64,000 nucleotides of DNA from Pseudomonas sp. IB20 (GTDB taxonomy: Bacteria > Pseudomonadota > Gammaproteobacteria > Pseudomonadales > Pseudomonadaceae), in NCBI RefSeq assembly GCF_009707325.1, contig NZ_CP046103.1, positions 2,033,810-2,097,809 on the forward strand, written 5' to 3'. The notes below the pieces were generated by a model, which saw only the letters and a program-made list of their open reading frames with translations, did not search any database and had not been told where the DNA came from. Both the position numbers and the translations under genes were made by a program. Below are positions 18,747 through 29,369 of this stretch, in pieces; the stretch's first letter is position 1; each line of letters starts with the position of its first letter.

Positions 18747-19307
18747 ATGAATATCCCTAATCTGATCACCGTTCTACGCGTCCTGCTTATCCCGATTTTC
18801 ATTTTGTTGTTCTATTTGCCGTACGAATGGAGCTATGCCGCCTCCAGTTCAGTGTTTGCCTTCGCCGCCGCAACCGACTGGCTCGACGGCTACTTGGCCC
18901 GCCGTCTGGAGCAGAGCACGCCATTCGGCGCGTTCCTGGACCCGGTGGCCGACAAACTGATGGTAGCGGTCGCCCTGGTCCTGCTGGTGCAGGAGCATGG
19001 CAACCTGTGGCTGACCCTACCGGCCGCCGTGATCATCGGCCGCGAGATCGTCGTCTCGGCCCTGCGCGAATGGATGGCGGAAATTGGCGCCCGCGCCCAC
19101 GTGGCCGTCTCCAACATGGGCAAATGGAAAACCGCTGCGCAAATGCTCGCGCTGGTGATCCTGCTGGCGAACCCGTCGGACTTCTCCTTCTGGGTACTCA
19201 CGGGATACGCCTTGCTGCTGATCGCCGCCGGCCTGACGTTGTGGTCCATGCTCCAGTATTTGCGTGCCGCCTGGCCTCACCTGCGCACCACTGTGGAAAA
19301 GAAATAA
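18747..19307 (+). CDS. pgsA: CDP-diacylglycerol--glycerol-3-phosphate 3-phosphatidyltransferase
   Basis: Inner-membrane enzyme that makes phosphatidylglycerol phosphate. The 186 residues begin [22 protein letters not shown]; the CDP-alcohol phosphotransferase motif D-G-x2-A-R-x8-G-x3-D-x3-D is seen as [24 protein letters not shown]. Several membrane segments follow. The ATG start was preferred to a GTG six bases upstream because PgsA conventionally starts MNIPN. It follows uvrC by 12 bases and precedes tRNA-Gly, the standard pseudomonad order. Confidence 0.97.
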   Translation: MNIPNLITVLRVLLIPIFILLFYLPYEWSYAASSSVFAFAAATDWLDGYLARRLEQSTPFGAFLDPVADKLMVAVALVLLVQEHGNLWLTLPAAVIIGREIVVSALREWMAEIGARAHVAVSNMGKWKTAAQMLALVILLANPSDFSFWVLTGYALLLIAAGLTLWSMLQYLRAAWPHLRTTVEKK

Positions 19308-19327
19308 AACTTTTTTGAATCAAGGGG

Positions 19328-19355
19328 TTGACGGGTTCTGATAATTCTATAGAAT
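19328..19355 (+). promoter_or_regulatory. Sigma-70 promoter of tRNA-Gly
   Basis: TTGACG and TAGAAT are separated by 16 bases, with the tRNA starting 15 bases after the -10. The match to the housekeeping consensus is good. Confidence 0.7.
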
Positions 19356-19370
19356 GCGCACCACCAAGAC

Positions 19371-19446
<76 letters not shown>

Positions 19447-19825
19447 AAATTTGATTCACAGATGTCCACTGGACGCTGGGATCCACGAAATAGACGCTTA
19501 GGCGTCTTTTTTCGTTTCTGCGGGAAACTACTGGGATCCAGGGTAATCCGGTATGTTTAAGTAGTCTGGTAAGTAGTTTTTACGGAACGACTAGAAAATG
19601 TATTTGGGCTGGGTCACTTCAGGGTACCGGACGAGCATCGGGTGCTGACTCTTTAACAGGCCCGTGCCGGGTCGTGTTCATTGGGTTGATCATCTTATTT
19701 CCAGCCAGTGGTAACGCTTATCCTCACATTGAAACATTTGTGCTGGTTTAATGTGTATGTCGACTCGCGAAGGAATCGCAACCGTCGATTTGCCATTTAT
19801 TGCTGTCACCTCAAGGAGCTACACC
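19447..19825. other. Gene-poor stretch after tRNA-Gly, possible island scar
   Basis: No convincing ORF. The region holds a terminator near 19492-19514 and a GGGATCCA word repeated at about 19477 and 19532. In many pseudomonads further tRNA genes follow tRNA-Gly here; none is seen. This, with the broken nuclease gene that follows, suggests an old insertion at the tRNA 3' end, but no integrase or clear att repeat is visible. Confidence 0.4.
19492..19514 (+). terminator. Rho-independent terminator after tRNA-Gly
   Basis: AGACGC and GCGTCT form a short stem around TTAG, followed by six T residues. Confidence 0.8.
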
Positions 19826-20661
19826 ATGCAAGGACGTATGAAGTTAAAGCACCTGGCGTATCTATTGATCCCGTTGCTTGCCGCCTGTACCACGCCCGAT
19901 AGAACCCGCGAACCTCTTGTCACTGTTCAGCCCCCACTAGAGCCGGTGCTGCCGTTTGATAACTGCTCGGTGGGTTGCCCCAGCGGCGGCAGCCCGCTGA
20001 CGTTGAACCGCCAGGCGTACACGCTGAACAACAATGGCTCGACCAAGTTTGCCAACTGGGTGGCGTACAGAATTACCAAGGACACACCGGCCAGCGGTCG
20101 CCCCCGTGACTGGAAGACCGACCCGGATATCCCGCAAGGCGAAACCCTCGACCCAGTGGATTACAACGGCGCGAATGTCGCGCTCAAAGTCGACCGCGGC
20201 CATCAGACCAACCTCGCGTCGATGGCGGGCGTTGCTGATTGGCACACGCTCAACTACCTGTCGAACATCACCCCGCAGAAGGCCGATCTCAACCAGGGGC
20301 CTTGGGCGCACCTTGAAGATCAGGAGCGCAACCTGAGCAAAGCTGCCGGCATTGACCAGGTGTACGTCACCACCGGGCCGCTGTATGAACATTTTGTCGG
20401 CACGCTGCCGGGTACTAACAAGGTGCACACCATCCCAGCGGTACTGGAAATATCTTGTCGGCAGTCACCTGAAAACGGTTTACGCCCGTTGTGATGAACC
20501 AGGAGACGCCCAAGGACGCGAATTTTTGCGACTACCAAGTGACGGTGAACCAGATCGAGGCGCGCTCAGGGCTGACGTTTTGGAGCAACTTGCCGCAACC
20601 GGTGCAGGCCGCGTTGAAGTCGAAGCAGGGCCAGTTGCCGAGCCGGATCGGCTGTCAGTAG
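19826..20661 (+). pseudogene. DNA/RNA non-specific endonuclease lipoprotein, frameshifted
   Basis: Begins as a lipoprotein (LLIPLLAAC lipobox, GGAG before the ATG) and continues as a NucA-type endonuclease: the catalytic segment DRGHQTNLASMAGV is intact, as is the NYLSNITPQKADLNQGPW motif. After NKVHTIP at about 20435 the frame is lost. The family C-terminus reappears in another frame (MNQETPKDANFCDYQVTVNQIEARSGLTFWSN, ending RIGCQ). Comparison with the expected family wording suggests several single-base deletions within roughly 60 bases (20436-20495), mostly where doubled letters are expected. Either a decaying gene or a patch of poor sequence. If the latter, the gene encodes a secreted nuclease of about 280 residues. 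Confidence 0.82.
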
Positions 20662-20742
20662 CCGTAACCTGTGGCGAGGGCGCTTGCTCACGTTGGACTG
20701 TAGAGGTCGTAAAGGCGTTGCCGAAAACGGCAATTTACTCCG

Positions 20743-21243
20743 CTAATACAGACAGCTTTCCCGCGCCTCTTTGAGCAAGTCACGGGTGGCATCCGCACGC
20801 AGCAGTAGTGTCATTTGCGTTTCGTCGATGATGATTTCCGCCACGATCAACCCACAAATCATCGGGGCGGTCACCAGCCAGTGGCAGTAGCACTGGGTCG
20901 TTACGGACACGCAGACGCCCACCACCCACAACGCCAACACCCATTTGGGCGCGCGTTGCTGCAGCGGGATCCAGAAGCGCTGTAGTTTCTTGAGGCGCAA
21001 GGTGTGCAGTCTCAGTGCGTCTTCAAGGGTTGATAAGTACGCGTTAGCGAAGTGTTGCTTAGACGCGCGGCTGGGCAGCGTGCTTCCCAGCCAGGCCAAG
21101 TTCACGTGTTCAACTTCTACCCAGTGCTCACCGGCAGGTTTTTCACCACAGCTCTTGAACGCCCTGCAAACGCCGTGGGTATCCAACAAGGCAAAGTGTC
21201 GATAGCGGGCGGTTCGCGTGAACCCCCAGGAAAAAATACGCAT
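20743..21243 (-). CDS. Hypothetical membrane protein
   Basis: A 166-residue protein that I do not recognise. It starts MRIFSWGFTRTARYRHFALLD, has a soluble N-terminal part of about 100 residues with several Cys, then two adjacent hydrophobic stretches (about 100-120 and 123-140: WVLALWVVGVCVSVTT and LVTAPMICGLIVAEIII) and a short charged tail. This suggests a hairpin anchored in the inner membrane. It lies 17 bases downstream of the AdeS-like kinase gene on the same strand, so co-transcription is likely. Confidence 0.65.
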   Translation of the reverse strand: MRIFSWGFTRTARYRHFALLDTHGVCRAFKSCGEKPAGEHWVEVEHVNLAWLGSTLPSRASKQHFANAYLSTLEDALRLHTLRLKKLQRFWIPLQQRAPKWVLALWVVGVCVSVTTQCYCHWLVTAPMICGLIVAEIIIDETQMTLLLRADATRDLLKEARESCLY

Positions 21244-21260
21244 CGCAGTCCCTGGTTAAA

Positions 21261-22322
21261 TCAAGCGTGCCAGCTGAGTTCGAACAGCGTTCCGCCGTTT
21301 TCCATCCGTCGGCAGGTCACGGCCCCACCATGGGCGAGGGCAATCGCGCGTACCACCGCCAGGCCCAGGCCGCTGCCACCCTGGGCACGGGAGCGGGAGT
21401 GTTCACCGCGTTGGAAGGCCTCGAATATGTGCTTGGCGAAACCCTCGTCAATGCCGGGGCCGTCATCGCGCACGCGCAGGTAATTGATTGAATCGCGGGT
21501 ACTCAAATGCACGACGACGTTGCCCGGTGTCGCGTGCCGGCGGATATTGTCCAGCAGCGCCAACAAGGCCTGGCGGATCCTGGCCGGGTCGCAGCGCATC
21601 GTGCGGCGTTGCATGTCCAGCTGCAGCACAAACCCTGCGTCCGCCAGGCTCGGTTCGAACAGCCGCACATCTTCTTCAATCCCCGTGGCCAGGTCGGCTT
21701 CCTGCAGGTTGAGTTCCAGGTAGCCACTGTCGGCCAGGCCGACGACGCGCAAATCCTCGATCACGCGGGTCAAGCCTTCCACTTGGCCCAGCAGGCTGTA
21801 GAACTGCGCGGTGTCGGGCTCGAACACGCCTTCGGCCAAGCCCTGCAGGCGCCCGCGCAGGATGGTCAGAGGCGTGCGCAGTTCGTGGGCAATCGCTGCA
21901 TTCCAGAACGCCTGCTCCTGTGCCATACGCTGCAAGCGTTTGGCCATGCTATTGAAGTCATCCACCAGAATGGCCGCCTCACCAATGGATTGGTCGCCGG
22001 CCACGGCTTGCACATCCAAGTCGCCGTCCGCCAGTTTGCGCAGGTTCTCGGCCACCGAGTTCAAGGGCATCAGGATCCGCCGAGATAATTTCAGCGCCAC
22101 GATCGAACCCACCGCCAAGCTCACGCACGTGGTCAAGCCCATCCATATCCACTCGGCACTGGCCGGCAGCCACTGATCCACTTCGTCATCGGTGAGCGGC
22201 CAGTACGTCCAAAGCAACGCGTAGAAAATGTATGAGCCAATCACCGCCAACGCGATCACGCACAACACCACAACGGACATCGACAGGATGATCTGACGGC
22301 TCAAGCCGTTAAACATCTTCAC
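21261..22322 (-). CDS. AdeS/BaeS-like sensor histidine kinase
   Basis: Inner-membrane kinase of 353 residues. Two membrane segments (about 11-38 and 59-78) flank a very short periplasmic loop; a HAMP domain, a HisKA domain with H146 in AAIAHELRTPLTIL and an HATPase domain (RVRDDGPGIDEG, GSGLGLAVVRAIA) follow. It overlaps the response-regulator gene by 4 bases (ATGA), so the pair is translationally coupled. The partner closely resembles AdeR, and the short-loop kinase is consistent with AdeS. AdeRS controls an RND efflux pump in Acinetobacter, but no pump genes are in this window. Confidence 0.88.
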   Translation of the reverse strand: MKMFNGLSRQIILSMSVVVLCVIALAVIGSYIFYALLWTYWPLTDDEVDQWLPASAEWIWMGLTTCVSLAVGSIVALKLSRRILMPLNSVAENLRKLADGDLDVQAVAGDQSIGEAAILVDDFNSMAKRLQRMAQEQAFWNAAIAHELRTPLTILRGRLQGLAEGVFEPDTAQFYSLLGQVEGLTRVIEDLRVVGLADSGYLELNLQEADLATGIEEDVRLFEPSLADAGFVLQLDMQRRTMRCDPARIRQALLALLDNIRRHATPGNVVVHLSTRDSINYLRVRDDGPGIDEGFAKHIFEAFQRGEHSRSRAQGGSGLGLAVVRAIALAHGGAVTCRRMENGGTLFELSWHA

Positions 22323-23068
22323 GAGGCACTTCCAAAGCGGTAGCCGACGCCCCGAATGCTGGTGGGCACGCCCTGCAACCCGAGGTCTTCGATCTTGCGG
22401 CGCAGTTTGCTGATGTGGCTGTCGACCGTGCGTTCCAGGCTGTCACTTTCCGGGGAGCATTGGGCCAGCAGTTCGGCGCGGGTAAACACCCGTTTCGGCG
22501 CCTTGGCCAACTGGGCCAGCAAGCGGAACTCGGTGACGGTCAAGGCCAGCGGCACTTTTTTACCGGCGACAGTCACCGTGACTTCATAGCTTTCCAGGTC
22601 GATATCAAACGCATCCACCCGCAACACTGTGGGGCAGGCGCGGTAGCTGTAATCGAGGGAGCGGCGCAGCACCGCCTGGGTGCGGGCCACCACCTCTGCC
22701 GGGTTGAACGGTTTGACGATGTAGTCGTCGGCCCCGATGCGCAGGCCCATCAGCTTGTCCATGTCCTGATCCTGCGCCGTCAGCATGATCACCGGCGTAT
22801 TGCCGCGATGGCGCACTTCGGCGAGTACCTGCCAGCCATCCACGTGAGGCATCAACACGTCCAGCAACAGCAGGTCCGGCTTGAGTGCCAGGTGCATTTC
22901 TAAGGCGTGCCGGCCATCGAGTGCGTGGGCGGTGCGAAAACCGCTGCGTTTGAGATAAGCAATCAGGATGTCGGCGATCTCGGGCTCGTCTTCCGCAATC
23001 AGTACCAGCGCCTGAGTTTCGCGGGCGTTGTCCGGTCGGGGCATCGATGCAACGGGAAAATCATTCAT
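22319..23068 (-). CDS. AdeR-like OmpR-family response regulator
   Basis: A receiver domain (LVLIAEDEPEIADILIAYL, acceptor D70 in LLLLDVLMPHVDGW) is followed by an OmpR winged helix (LTVTEFRLLAQL, ERTVDSHISKLRRKIE, SIRGVGYRFG). The segment MLTAQDQDMDKLMGLRIGADDYIVKPFNPAEVVARTQAVLRR is strikingly close to AdeR of Acinetobacter. The start was placed at MNDFPVASM; the frame runs 40 codons further upstream through a polar segment (to 23188) that does not look like a receiver domain. It forms an operon with the kinase. Targets unknown here. Confidence 0.88.
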   Translation of the reverse strand: MNDFPVASMPRPDNARETQALVLIAEDEPEIADILIAYLKRSGFRTAHALDGRHALEMHLALKPDLLLLDVLMPHVDGWQVLAEVRHRGNTPVIMLTAQDQDMDKLMGLRIGADDYIVKPFNPAEVVARTQAVLRRSLDYSYRACPTVLRVDAFDIDLESYEVTVTVAGKKVPLALTVTEFRLLAQLAKAPKRVFTRAELLAQCSPESDSLERTVDSHISKLRRKIEDLGLQGVPTSIRGVGYRFGSAS

Positions 23069-23524
23069 GGTCTGCTCGGTGAATTGGTCGCGCGCCGTCC
23101 CATCCCTGTGCTCGCGGTTATCTGCCGTGTCTTGGCTGCCGTCCGTTGCCGTGTTCGAATGTTGATCATAGCCTTTGGGTGATGCCATTCGACCGTGGTC
23201 GGTGCATTGTGCGCAACAAACGTGCGCTTTTATGGGAGGTTTTGTGGAGGGACGATGGAGATGGGCAGCGGATCATCAGGATGCTCGCCGTTATGGTTCG
23301 AAACATAAAACCTCAAGCCTTTAACGCCGTCTATGGGCGCCCAGTCTGGCCAACAGGTATGGAGCTTCATGGGAGGTTTTATGGCGCTGGCGTGGATGAA
23401 TCAGGCGGATTGACGAGCAATACACAAAAGTCCAATATGGAATTATAAGTACATAAAATCTTCCGCCGGCTCCTTTCTTTCTTCACTTCTTGCCAAACCA
23501 ACAACAACTTGCGAGACAACGATC
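23069..23524. other. Intergenic region upstream of the binding-protein gene
   Basis: About 450 bases without a convincing gene. It carries two similar GGGAGGTTTT words (around 23231 and 23369) whose meaning I do not know, and the candidate DauR site near 23430 in an AT-rich promoter region directly before the binding-protein gene. Confidence 0.5.
23430..23441. promoter_or_regulatory. Candidate DauR operator before the binding-protein gene
   Basis: GTCCAATATGGA is an inverted repeat of GTCCA and TGGA around three bases, lying about 85 bases before the start. The same arrangement (GTCCATTATGGAC) occurs before dauB. The shared site suggests co-regulation by DauR; this is inference. Confidence 0.5.
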
Positions 23525-24301
23525 ATGAAGAAACGCACGCTTATCACCGCTCTGGCCCTGAGCCTGATTGCTTCCAGCCATGTGCTGGCGGCCGACAAAC
23601 CCCTGCGTATCGGCATCGAGGCGGCGTACCCGCCGTTCGCGTCCAAGACGCAAGAGGGCAAGATCGAGGGGTTCGACTACGACATCGGCAACGCCCTGTG
23701 CGCGCAGATGAAAGCCAAGTGCGTGTGGGTGGAAGGTGAGTTCGACGGCCTGATTCCTTCCCTCAAGGTGAAGAAAATCGACATGGCCCTGTCGTCCATG
23801 ACCATCAACGAAGACCGCAAGAAGTCGGTGGACTTCAGCCACAAGTATTACTTCACCTCCTCGCGCTTGGTGATGAAGGACGGTGCGGTGGTGGATGACC
23901 AGTACGCCAGCCTCAAAGGCAAAACCATCGGCGTGCAACGCGCCACGACCACCGACCGTTATGCCACCGAGGTGTTCGAGCCCAAGGGCATCAAGGTCAA
24001 GCGCTACAGCAACAACGAAGAGATCTACATGGACCTGGCGTCGGGGCGCCTGGACGCGATCTTTGCCGACACCATCCCGCTGAGTGACTTCCTGAACATG
24101 CCGCGCGGCAAGGGCTACGCCTTCGTCGGCCCGGAACTCAAGGACCCCAAATACGTGGGCGAGGGCGCTGGGATTGCGGTGCGCAAAGGCAATACCGCGT
24201 TGGTCAGCGAGTTGAATGCCGCCATCGACGGCATCCGCGCCAGTGGTGAGTACCAGAAGATTTCACAGAAGTACTTCAAGTCGGATATCTACGGCGACTG
24301 A
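23525..24301 (+). CDS. Basic amino-acid ABC transporter periplasmic binding protein
   Basis: A 258-residue SBP_bac_3 protein with a cleavable signal peptide ([24 protein letters not shown]). The sequence [32 protein letters not shown] and [13 protein letters not shown] is typical of the lysine/arginine/ornithine and octopine binding family. No permease or ATPase genes are next to it, so it may feed a transporter elsewhere. It is convergent with dauR at its end and carries the same candidate operator as dauBAR, so D-arginine or another cationic amino acid is a reasonable ligand; this is inference. Confidence 0.9.
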   Translation: MKKRTLITALALSLIASSHVLAADKPLRIGIEAAYPPFASKTQEGKIEGFDYDIGNALCAQMKAKCVWVEGEFDGLIPSLKVKKIDMALSSMTINEDRKKSVDFSHKYYFTSSRLVMKDGAVVDDQYASLKGKTIGVQRATTTDRYATEVFEPKGIKVKRYSNNEEIYMDLASGRLDAIFADTIPLSDFLNMPRGKGYAFVGPELKDPKYVGEGAGIAVRKGNTALVSELNAAIDGIRASGEYQKISQKYFKSDIYGD

Positions 24302-24347
24302 CTGTGAGCTCCCACAGTTGACCGGTGGTGTTTCGAAGATTATCTGC

Positions 24348-24973
24348 TCAGCCCTTCAATTCCTTAAGGTGCTTGTAAACCGTCGCCCGCCCCATCCCCA
24401 GCACATTCGCCACATAGTTCGAAGCGCTCTTGCCCTTGAACGCGCCTTCGGCATGCAACGCCAACACCAGTTCGCGCTTATGGTCGCGGGTCAGCAGGTT
24501 CAGGCTCAACTGACGCTCGCGCATCCACGCATGCAAGAAGGTGTTGATCCGTTCCTGCCAGTCATCACGAAACAGCGAGTCCGGTTGCGGGATCAGCTTG
24601 CTTGGCGACAGGAACAGATCCAACGCCGCCTTGGCATTTTCGAACAGCGAGATATTCAGGTTGATGCACAGCACCGCCAGCCGGTGACCTTTGTGGTCGT
24701 GGAGCACGGTGCTCAGGCTGCGAATTTTCTGACCGTCCCAATTGAGCTTTTCGTACGGGCCGATATTCACTTCGCTGACGTCATCGCTGAGCATGTCCTC
24801 CAACGATGAGTCGTCACCGAGGGCGCGTTTGGACAGGTTATTGGCGATGTAATCGACTTTTTGCGTGCGCAGGTCATGCAGCACCACTTCCGCGTGGGGA
24901 AAGAACAACGTGGCGATCGCATCGGCAATCGCGCGGAAGTTCTGCATGACCTTGTCGTGTTCGGCGGTGTTCA

Positions 24974-24974
<1 letters not shown>
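24348..24974 (-). CDS. dauR: D-arginine utilization regulator DauR (YheO-like)
   Basis: A 208-residue regulator with an N-terminal PAS-like YheO domain (about 10-120) and a C-terminal HTH (KSASNYVANVLGMGRATVYKHLKELKG). Its context, third gene of a dauB-dauA-dauR operon, identifies it. In P. aeruginosa DauR represses dauBAR and is relieved in the presence of D-arginine or its product. The ATG overlaps the dauA stop by one base (TAATG). Two matching inverted repeats in this window are candidate binding sites. Confidence 0.9.
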
Positions 24975-27074
<2,100 letters not shown>

Positions 27075-27100
27075 GGCGATCTCTGCAAATAAACTAATTT

Positions 27101-27113
27101 GTCCATTATGGAC
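27101..27113. promoter_or_regulatory. Candidate DauR operator of dauBAR
   Basis: GTCCATTATGGAC is a perfect inverted repeat of GTCCA/TGGAC around three bases, nested in a wider imperfect palindrome (AACTAA on one side, TTAGTT on the other). It lies in the dauB promoter region and resembles the site near 23430. Confidence 0.6.
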
Positions 27114-27300
27114 TTTTAGTTCTGCTGGGCAATATCCGTATTAAAAAAAGCTACGTCGCCGCCTCCTGATCAACGTAATACGCAGCGAATCAATGCATCA
27201 GAACTGATACAGATGCGTACATTTAATTGACGCCATCATTTCGCCACCCTATTATCGCCGCCAATTAGTGGCTCAGTGCCATATAGAGGGATCTAGAGAT

Positions 27301-27438
27301 GTGGCGTTTGGAACGTCGGATGCCGAGATGACCGTGTGTGAATCGAAGCTAGAGCTGTCTTACTTTCTTTCCGGGGTGACGGATGTCGTGAGAGAGATGG
27401 AGAGGCAGGAATATTTGCCTGATCGGTTTAAATCCTAG
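27301..27438 (+). CDS. 45-residue small ORF
   Basis: GTG-initiated ORF with AGAGGG about 10 bases upstream; an ATG nine codons on is an alternative start. The peptide contains MTVCESKLELSYFLSGVTDV and ends EYLPDRFKS, with normal amino-acid composition and helix-forming character. A strong terminator follows 35 bases after the stop, which supports a real short transcript. Function unknown; too short for routine gene calling. Confidence 0.5.
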   Translation: MAFGTSDAEMTVCESKLELSYFLSGVTDVVREMERQEYLPDRFKS

Positions 27439-27472
27439 TGGCTGTTTGGGAGAGCCGTCCGGTGTGAACTCA

Positions 27473-27512
27473 CTGTGGGAGCTGGCAAGCCAGCTCCCAC
27501 AGTTTTTACCGT
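27473..27512 (+). terminator. Rho-independent terminator / REP-like hairpin
   Basis: A perfect stem of CTGTGGGAGCTGG with its complement around CAAG, followed by TTTTT on the plus strand. The GTGGGAGCTGG word is also shared with the imperfect palindromes near 47.6 and 49.5 kb. Confidence 0.8.
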
Positions 27513-27514
27513 GT

Positions 27515-27817
27515 TCAGGCCGGCGTTTTTGCGGGGTTCAGGCACTCGATAGAGCGGTCCACGGTGGTCTTGGCCATTTCCAGCAAATGCCACACCGCCA
27601 GAATCTTCGCCCGCTCGGGGTTAGGCAGTTGCTCACTGCAGTTGAGTGTCGTGGCCGAAGCGCTGTCGAGCAAGCTGGAAGTGTAGAGCAGGGCGTCTTC
27701 GAAGCTCAGGTCTTCGATTTGAACACCTTGGGTCGGCAGGTAATGGTCGATGGCGCGGTTGAAGGCGGCGCGGTCTTTAATGGTGTTGCGGGGTGGATCG
27801 GGGACGACTTTTTTCAT
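27515..27817 (-). CDS. DUF6124-family small protein
   Basis: A 100-residue helical protein of a family that is widespread and often multicopy in fluorescent pseudomonads: MKKVVPDPPRNTIKDRAAFNRAIDHYL, EDALLYTSSLLDSASATTL, ILAVWHLLEMAKTTVDRSIECL. The start at MKKVVPD has GGAG 8 bases upstream; ten more codons are open before it. Function is unknown. It is preceded on its strand by a long untranslated region with inverted repeats. Confidence 0.75.
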   Translation of the reverse strand: MKKVVPDPPRNTIKDRAAFNRAIDHYLPTQGVQIEDLSFEDALLYTSSLLDSASATTLNCSEQLPNPERAKILAVWHLLEMAKTTVDRSIECLNPAKTPA

Positions 27818-27847
27818 GGTGTAACTCCACATGGTTGGAGCTGACAC

Positions 27848-28377
27848 CCGTCGCGACTAAACGTTGGGTGGCGGCTGTACGCAGGTTAGTCGACCGGTCA
27901 CATGGAAAACCGGCGCACCCGAAGGTGCCCTACGCACAGCCACCATAAAACTTCATGGAGGACCATGCACCATGTAAGACCCGAGCGACTAAACCCGATC
28001 ACTGATAAGCAGTGACGGATCGCAGACTAGCCATCGATTCCAACAGGCACAAGGCGGCAGAGATTGTCTAGGAAACGTCCTGCAATTTAAAGCGACACGC
28101 CCTGCTGGCCCTTTACAAACCATGACCCAATGCCACTAATCAGATCGTCCCGGGAGGCATTCCCACGCGGGAGCGTGGGAACGATCTGAGCGTGTGGGCG
28201 CTATACAAAACTCCAAGGCTCTAAAGTTGTTGTGGTGAACGGCTTTTTTGTAGGCGCTTCTTCCTTGCGATGTAGGCAACTTCCCAAATGTTACTCAGCC
28301 CTCCGGTGCTTGTGTCCGGGGCGTATTCGCTTGCTTATATTTCGACGCCATCTTCATTGCATCCAGGGATGTGAGGC
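27848..28377. other. Intergenic region with structured 5' UTR and REP element
   Basis: About 530 bases without a convincing gene. Near 27855-27892 CGACTAA pairs with TTAGTCG across about 25 bases, and the word GCGACTAAAC recurs near 27984, suggesting a structured leader for the DUF6124 gene. A REP palindrome lies at 28143-28186. The last 180 bases form the upstream region of the glycine-zipper gene. Confidence 0.5.
28143..28186. repeat. REP-type palindromic element
   Basis: TTCCCACGC and GCGTGGGAA form a palindrome nested between GATCGT and ACGATC. The same core occurs twice near 29.8-30.0 kb, as expected for a dispersed pseudomonad repeat. Confidence 0.75.
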
Positions 28378-29367
28378 ATGGCGCAGGGCTATATCAATGA
28401 ACGCACGGCGGACTACCAAAGTTTGAAGTTCCGGTTGATGGGCTGTGCCCCGAGTCGGCAACGGTCTGATCATTTCGACGTGCTGAACCGGCACCTGCGT
28501 CATGGGCTGGTGACGTCGGGGCAGTTGGTGATTGTCCCCGATCTCTACAGCGTGACCTGTTCGATCGAAGAGGCCTGGCTGATGCGCCAGGCCGAGGCGA
28601 TTCGTCGGGAGCTGGGCACTGGCGCCGGCACCCAAGTGGTCAACAATTATGACCTGCTGCAAAGCTTTCTGGGGTACGGCTCGTTGGGTGTGGGCAGCGC
28701 GACATCGGCGTGGGCGCGGCACCTGGATGAGGTGGCGCATACGCTGGAAGCGATTGAGCGGCTGCATCAGCGCCTGAAAAACGGTGGTTTGGACCGTGAG
28801 GCGTTTTTTCGCCAGCGCAAGGCGTTGTTTGGCGTGCTGGACACCCAATTGCAAGGTGCGGCGCGATTTGGCACGGGGCTGGGAGCCAATCAGGCGCTGA
28901 AGAAGGTGTTGGGGATTTCAACCAAGAGCTATCTGCATAAGGGTGAAATCGCCGGGTACGCGCAGCGGATACGGAACATTGCGCAGATGTCGAAGTGGTT
29001 GGGGAAGGGGACGTATGTCGGGTTGGTACTGGACGTGGGCGTGGGAGGGTTGGAGATCAAGGAGGCGTGTGTGCAGGGGCGGGAGGCGCAGTGTCGGCGG
29101 GCGAAGTACGTGGAGACAGGGAAGTTGATGGGCGGCGTGGCGGGGGCTTATGGGGGAGGGAAGCTGGGGGCGAACTTAGCCCGTCGCGGCTGTGAGGTTT
29201 TTTTGGGCATCGCGGCTAAAGGAAACGGTGCGCTGGCCTGCGCAGTGATCGGCGGTGCTGCGGGAGGGTATGCAGCGGGTAATGCAGCTGGCGCTCTCGG
29301 TGCGTTTCTGGGCGGACAGATCGTAGAGATCGACGGTGATCTGATCTTTCAACCAGAGGGCGCTTAA
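28378..29367 (+). CDS. Glycine-zipper protein, candidate membrane-active toxin
   Basis: A 329-residue protein that I cannot assign to a named family. No signal peptide. The N-terminal third (LKFRLMGCAPSRQRSDHFDVLNRHLRHGLVTSGQLVIVPD) has a faint LysM-like look; a helical middle follows. Residues about 249-318 are an extreme glycine/alanine-rich zipper (MGGVAGAYGGGKLGANLA, AVIGGAAGGYAAGNAAGALGAFLGG) typical of proteins that insert into membranes, including pore-forming type VI effectors such as Tse4. The third around 28.9-29.2 kb uses unusually many G-ending codons. The next gene, 2 bases downstream, encodes a small two-TM protein, the usual form of an immunity partner. The toxin assignment is inference. 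Confidence 0.6.
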   Translation: MAQGYINERTADYQSLKFRLMGCAPSRQRSDHFDVLNRHLRHGLVTSGQLVIVPDLYSVTCSIEEAWLMRQAEAIRRELGTGAGTQVVNNYDLLQSFLGYGSLGVGSATSAWARHLDEVAHTLEAIERLHQRLKNGGLDREAFFRQRKALFGVLDTQLQGAARFGTGLGANQALKKVLGISTKSYLHKGEIAGYAQRIRNIAQMSKWLGKGTYVGLVLDVGVGGLEIKEACVQGREAQCRRAKYVETGKLMGGVAGAYGGGKLGANLARRGCEVFLGIAAKGNGALACAVIGGAAGGYAAGNAAGALGAFLGGQIVEIDGDLIFQPEGA

Positions 29368-29369
29368 GC

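Noticed and set aside
22319..23188. A 40-residue N-terminal extension on the AdeR-like regulator.
   Set aside because: The extension is polar and low-complexity with no receiver similarity; the MNDFPVASM start puts the receiver at a normal distance.
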